From NCBI GenBank assembly GCA_016650115.1, contig JAENWI010000065.1, positions 1 through 7,271 of the forward strand: a stretch of 7,271 bases of DNA, read 5' to 3'. Position numbers and translations under genes: made by a program. Origin of the DNA: Peptostreptococcaceae bacterium. Its GTDB lineage: Bacteria; Bacillota; Clostridia; Peptostreptococcales; Anaerovoracaceae. Below are positions 6,450 through 7,271 of this stretch, piece by piece (the first letter of the stretch is position 1; every line of letters begins with the position of its first letter). Under the pieces are notes generated by a model, which was not told the origin of the DNA, did not search any database, and saw only the letters and a program-made list of their open reading frames with translations.

Positions 6450-7241
6450 ATGTATGATTATCACTCTCATTCCTTTTTTTCAGATGATTCTTCCGTTCCA
6501 TTAAAAAATATGATAGAAGCAGCAATCAGTATGGGAATAAAAGAACTGGCCGTTACGGATCATTACGATCCAGATTACCCTGATAAGAACTTTCCTTTTG
6601 ATTTAGACTTTAATCTTTATCATCAGGCATTATTAGCAGCTGAAAAAGAACACTCTAAAAATATCAAGGTTGTAAAAGGTCTTGAAATGGGAATACAGCA
6701 CGGTGAAACTAACAAAAAATGCTATCTGGCTGCATCAGATTTCCCTTATGACTTCATTATTGGGTCATTTCATTGTTGTGGCGGACAAGATTTATACAGC
6801 AAATATTTTATTGAAAGAAGCGACGAAGATGGTGTTAGAGAATTTTATGACTATGTATATGAGGGTATTTGCGACTTTAACAATTTTGATGTTTTAGGTC
6901 ATATTAACGTGATCGACAGATATGTAAGTAAAATTCCTGATTATTCTCAATATATGTTTAAAATAGAACAAATTCTGACTAAATTAATCAATATGGGAAA
7001 AGGCATAGAATTGAACACCTCAAGCTTTAGATATGGTTTAGGTGAAAGGACCACGCCTTCAAAAGAAATATTAGCTCTTTATAAATCTTTAGGCGGTGAA
7101 ATCATTACGATAGGTTCCGATGCGCACAGGGAAAAACAACTAGGCTATAAATATAAAGAAGCCATCGAAATATTGATATCCCATGGCTTCAAATATATAA
7201 CTACTTTTGATAAAAGAGTAGCTAAACAAATTAAAATTTAA
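6450..7241 (+). CDS. PHP-domain phosphoesterase, histidinol-phosphatase (HisJ) family
   Basis: The 263-residue protein is a single PHP domain of the size usual for HisJ-type histidinol phosphatases, which hydrolyse L-histidinol phosphate in the penultimate part of histidine synthesis. The metal-ligand motifs are all visible in order: HSH at residues 5-7 with D13, TDHYD with H38, GLEMG with E79, GSFHC with H108, LGHINVIDRY with H151, and GSDAH with D224 and H226. There is no signal peptide or membrane segment, so it acts in the cytoplasm. It is monocistronic as far as seen, with its own promoter and ribosome-binding site, and runs divergently from polA. No other his gene is in the window, so a related phosphate ester or a housekeeping role is possible; the family is firm and the substrate is inferred. 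No terminator is visible in the 30 nt after the stop. Confidence 0.9.
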   Translation: MYDYHSHSFFSDDSSVPLKNMIEAAISMGIKELAVTDHYDPDYPDKNFPFDLDFNLYHQALLAAEKEHSKNIKVVKGLEMGIQHGETNKKCYLAASDFPYDFIIGSFHCCGGQDLYSKYFIERSDEDGVREFYDYVYEGICDFNNFDVLGHINVIDRYVSKIPDYSQYMFKIEQILTKLINMGKGIELNTSSFRYGLGERTTPSKEILALYKSLGGEIITIGSDAHREKQLGYKYKEAIEILISHGFKYITTFDKRVAKQIKI

Positions 7242-7271
7242 TTTTATTCAAATTCTTTTGCGCCCTTTAGC

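Noticed and set aside
7244..7271. Possible 3' end of a minus-strand gene, with a frame reading LKGAKEFE then TAA
   Set aside because: Only eight codons are visible, another minus frame also ends nearby, and there is no terminator between it and the PHP gene stop. It cannot be told from chance without the next sequence.

Overview
The window is AT-rich with compact genes, Shine-Dalgarno-led starts and sigma-A-type promoters. It carries a Bst/Taq-type DNA polymerase I with a degenerate proofreading domain and a tRNA-Leu(GAG) close to the Bacillus type. These features point to a low-GC Gram-positive bacterium, most likely a member of the Clostridia. I cannot name the genus from sequence alone. 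The content is mostly chromosomal housekeeping; I see no mobile element, CRISPR array, phage gene or defence cassette.

Layout, left to right. (1) Positions 1-1022, minus strand: a radical SAM enzyme with its 3' end cut off by the window edge. (2) 1062-1237: a self-contained minus-strand tRNA-Leu(GAG) unit, with promoter, tRNA with encoded CCA, and Rho-independent terminator. (3) 1291-6380: an apparent minus-strand operon, in transcription order a small 36-codon ORF, polA (DNA polymerase I), coaE (dephospho-CoA kinase) and a family-5 extracellular solute-binding lipoprotein whose start overlaps the coaE stop by 11 nt. (4) 6450-7241, plus strand: a PHP-domain phosphoesterase of the HisJ (histidinol-phosphatase) family, transcribed away from polA.

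The genes do not form one pathway. polA serves DNA repair and Okazaki fragment maturation, and coaE does the last step of coenzyme A synthesis. The solute-binding protein is a lipid-anchored surface receptor, probably for peptides, with no permease or ATPase genes in the window. The PHP protein probably dephosphorylates histidinol phosphate or a similar small phosphate ester.

The least ordinary stretch is 6237-6449. It holds an undescribed small ORF with a ribosome-binding site, a perfect 7-bp-arm inverted repeat inside that ORF, and two good extended -10 promoters that overlap face to face, so the polA operon and the PHP gene would compete for RNA polymerase. I did not find a clear novel multi-gene system.
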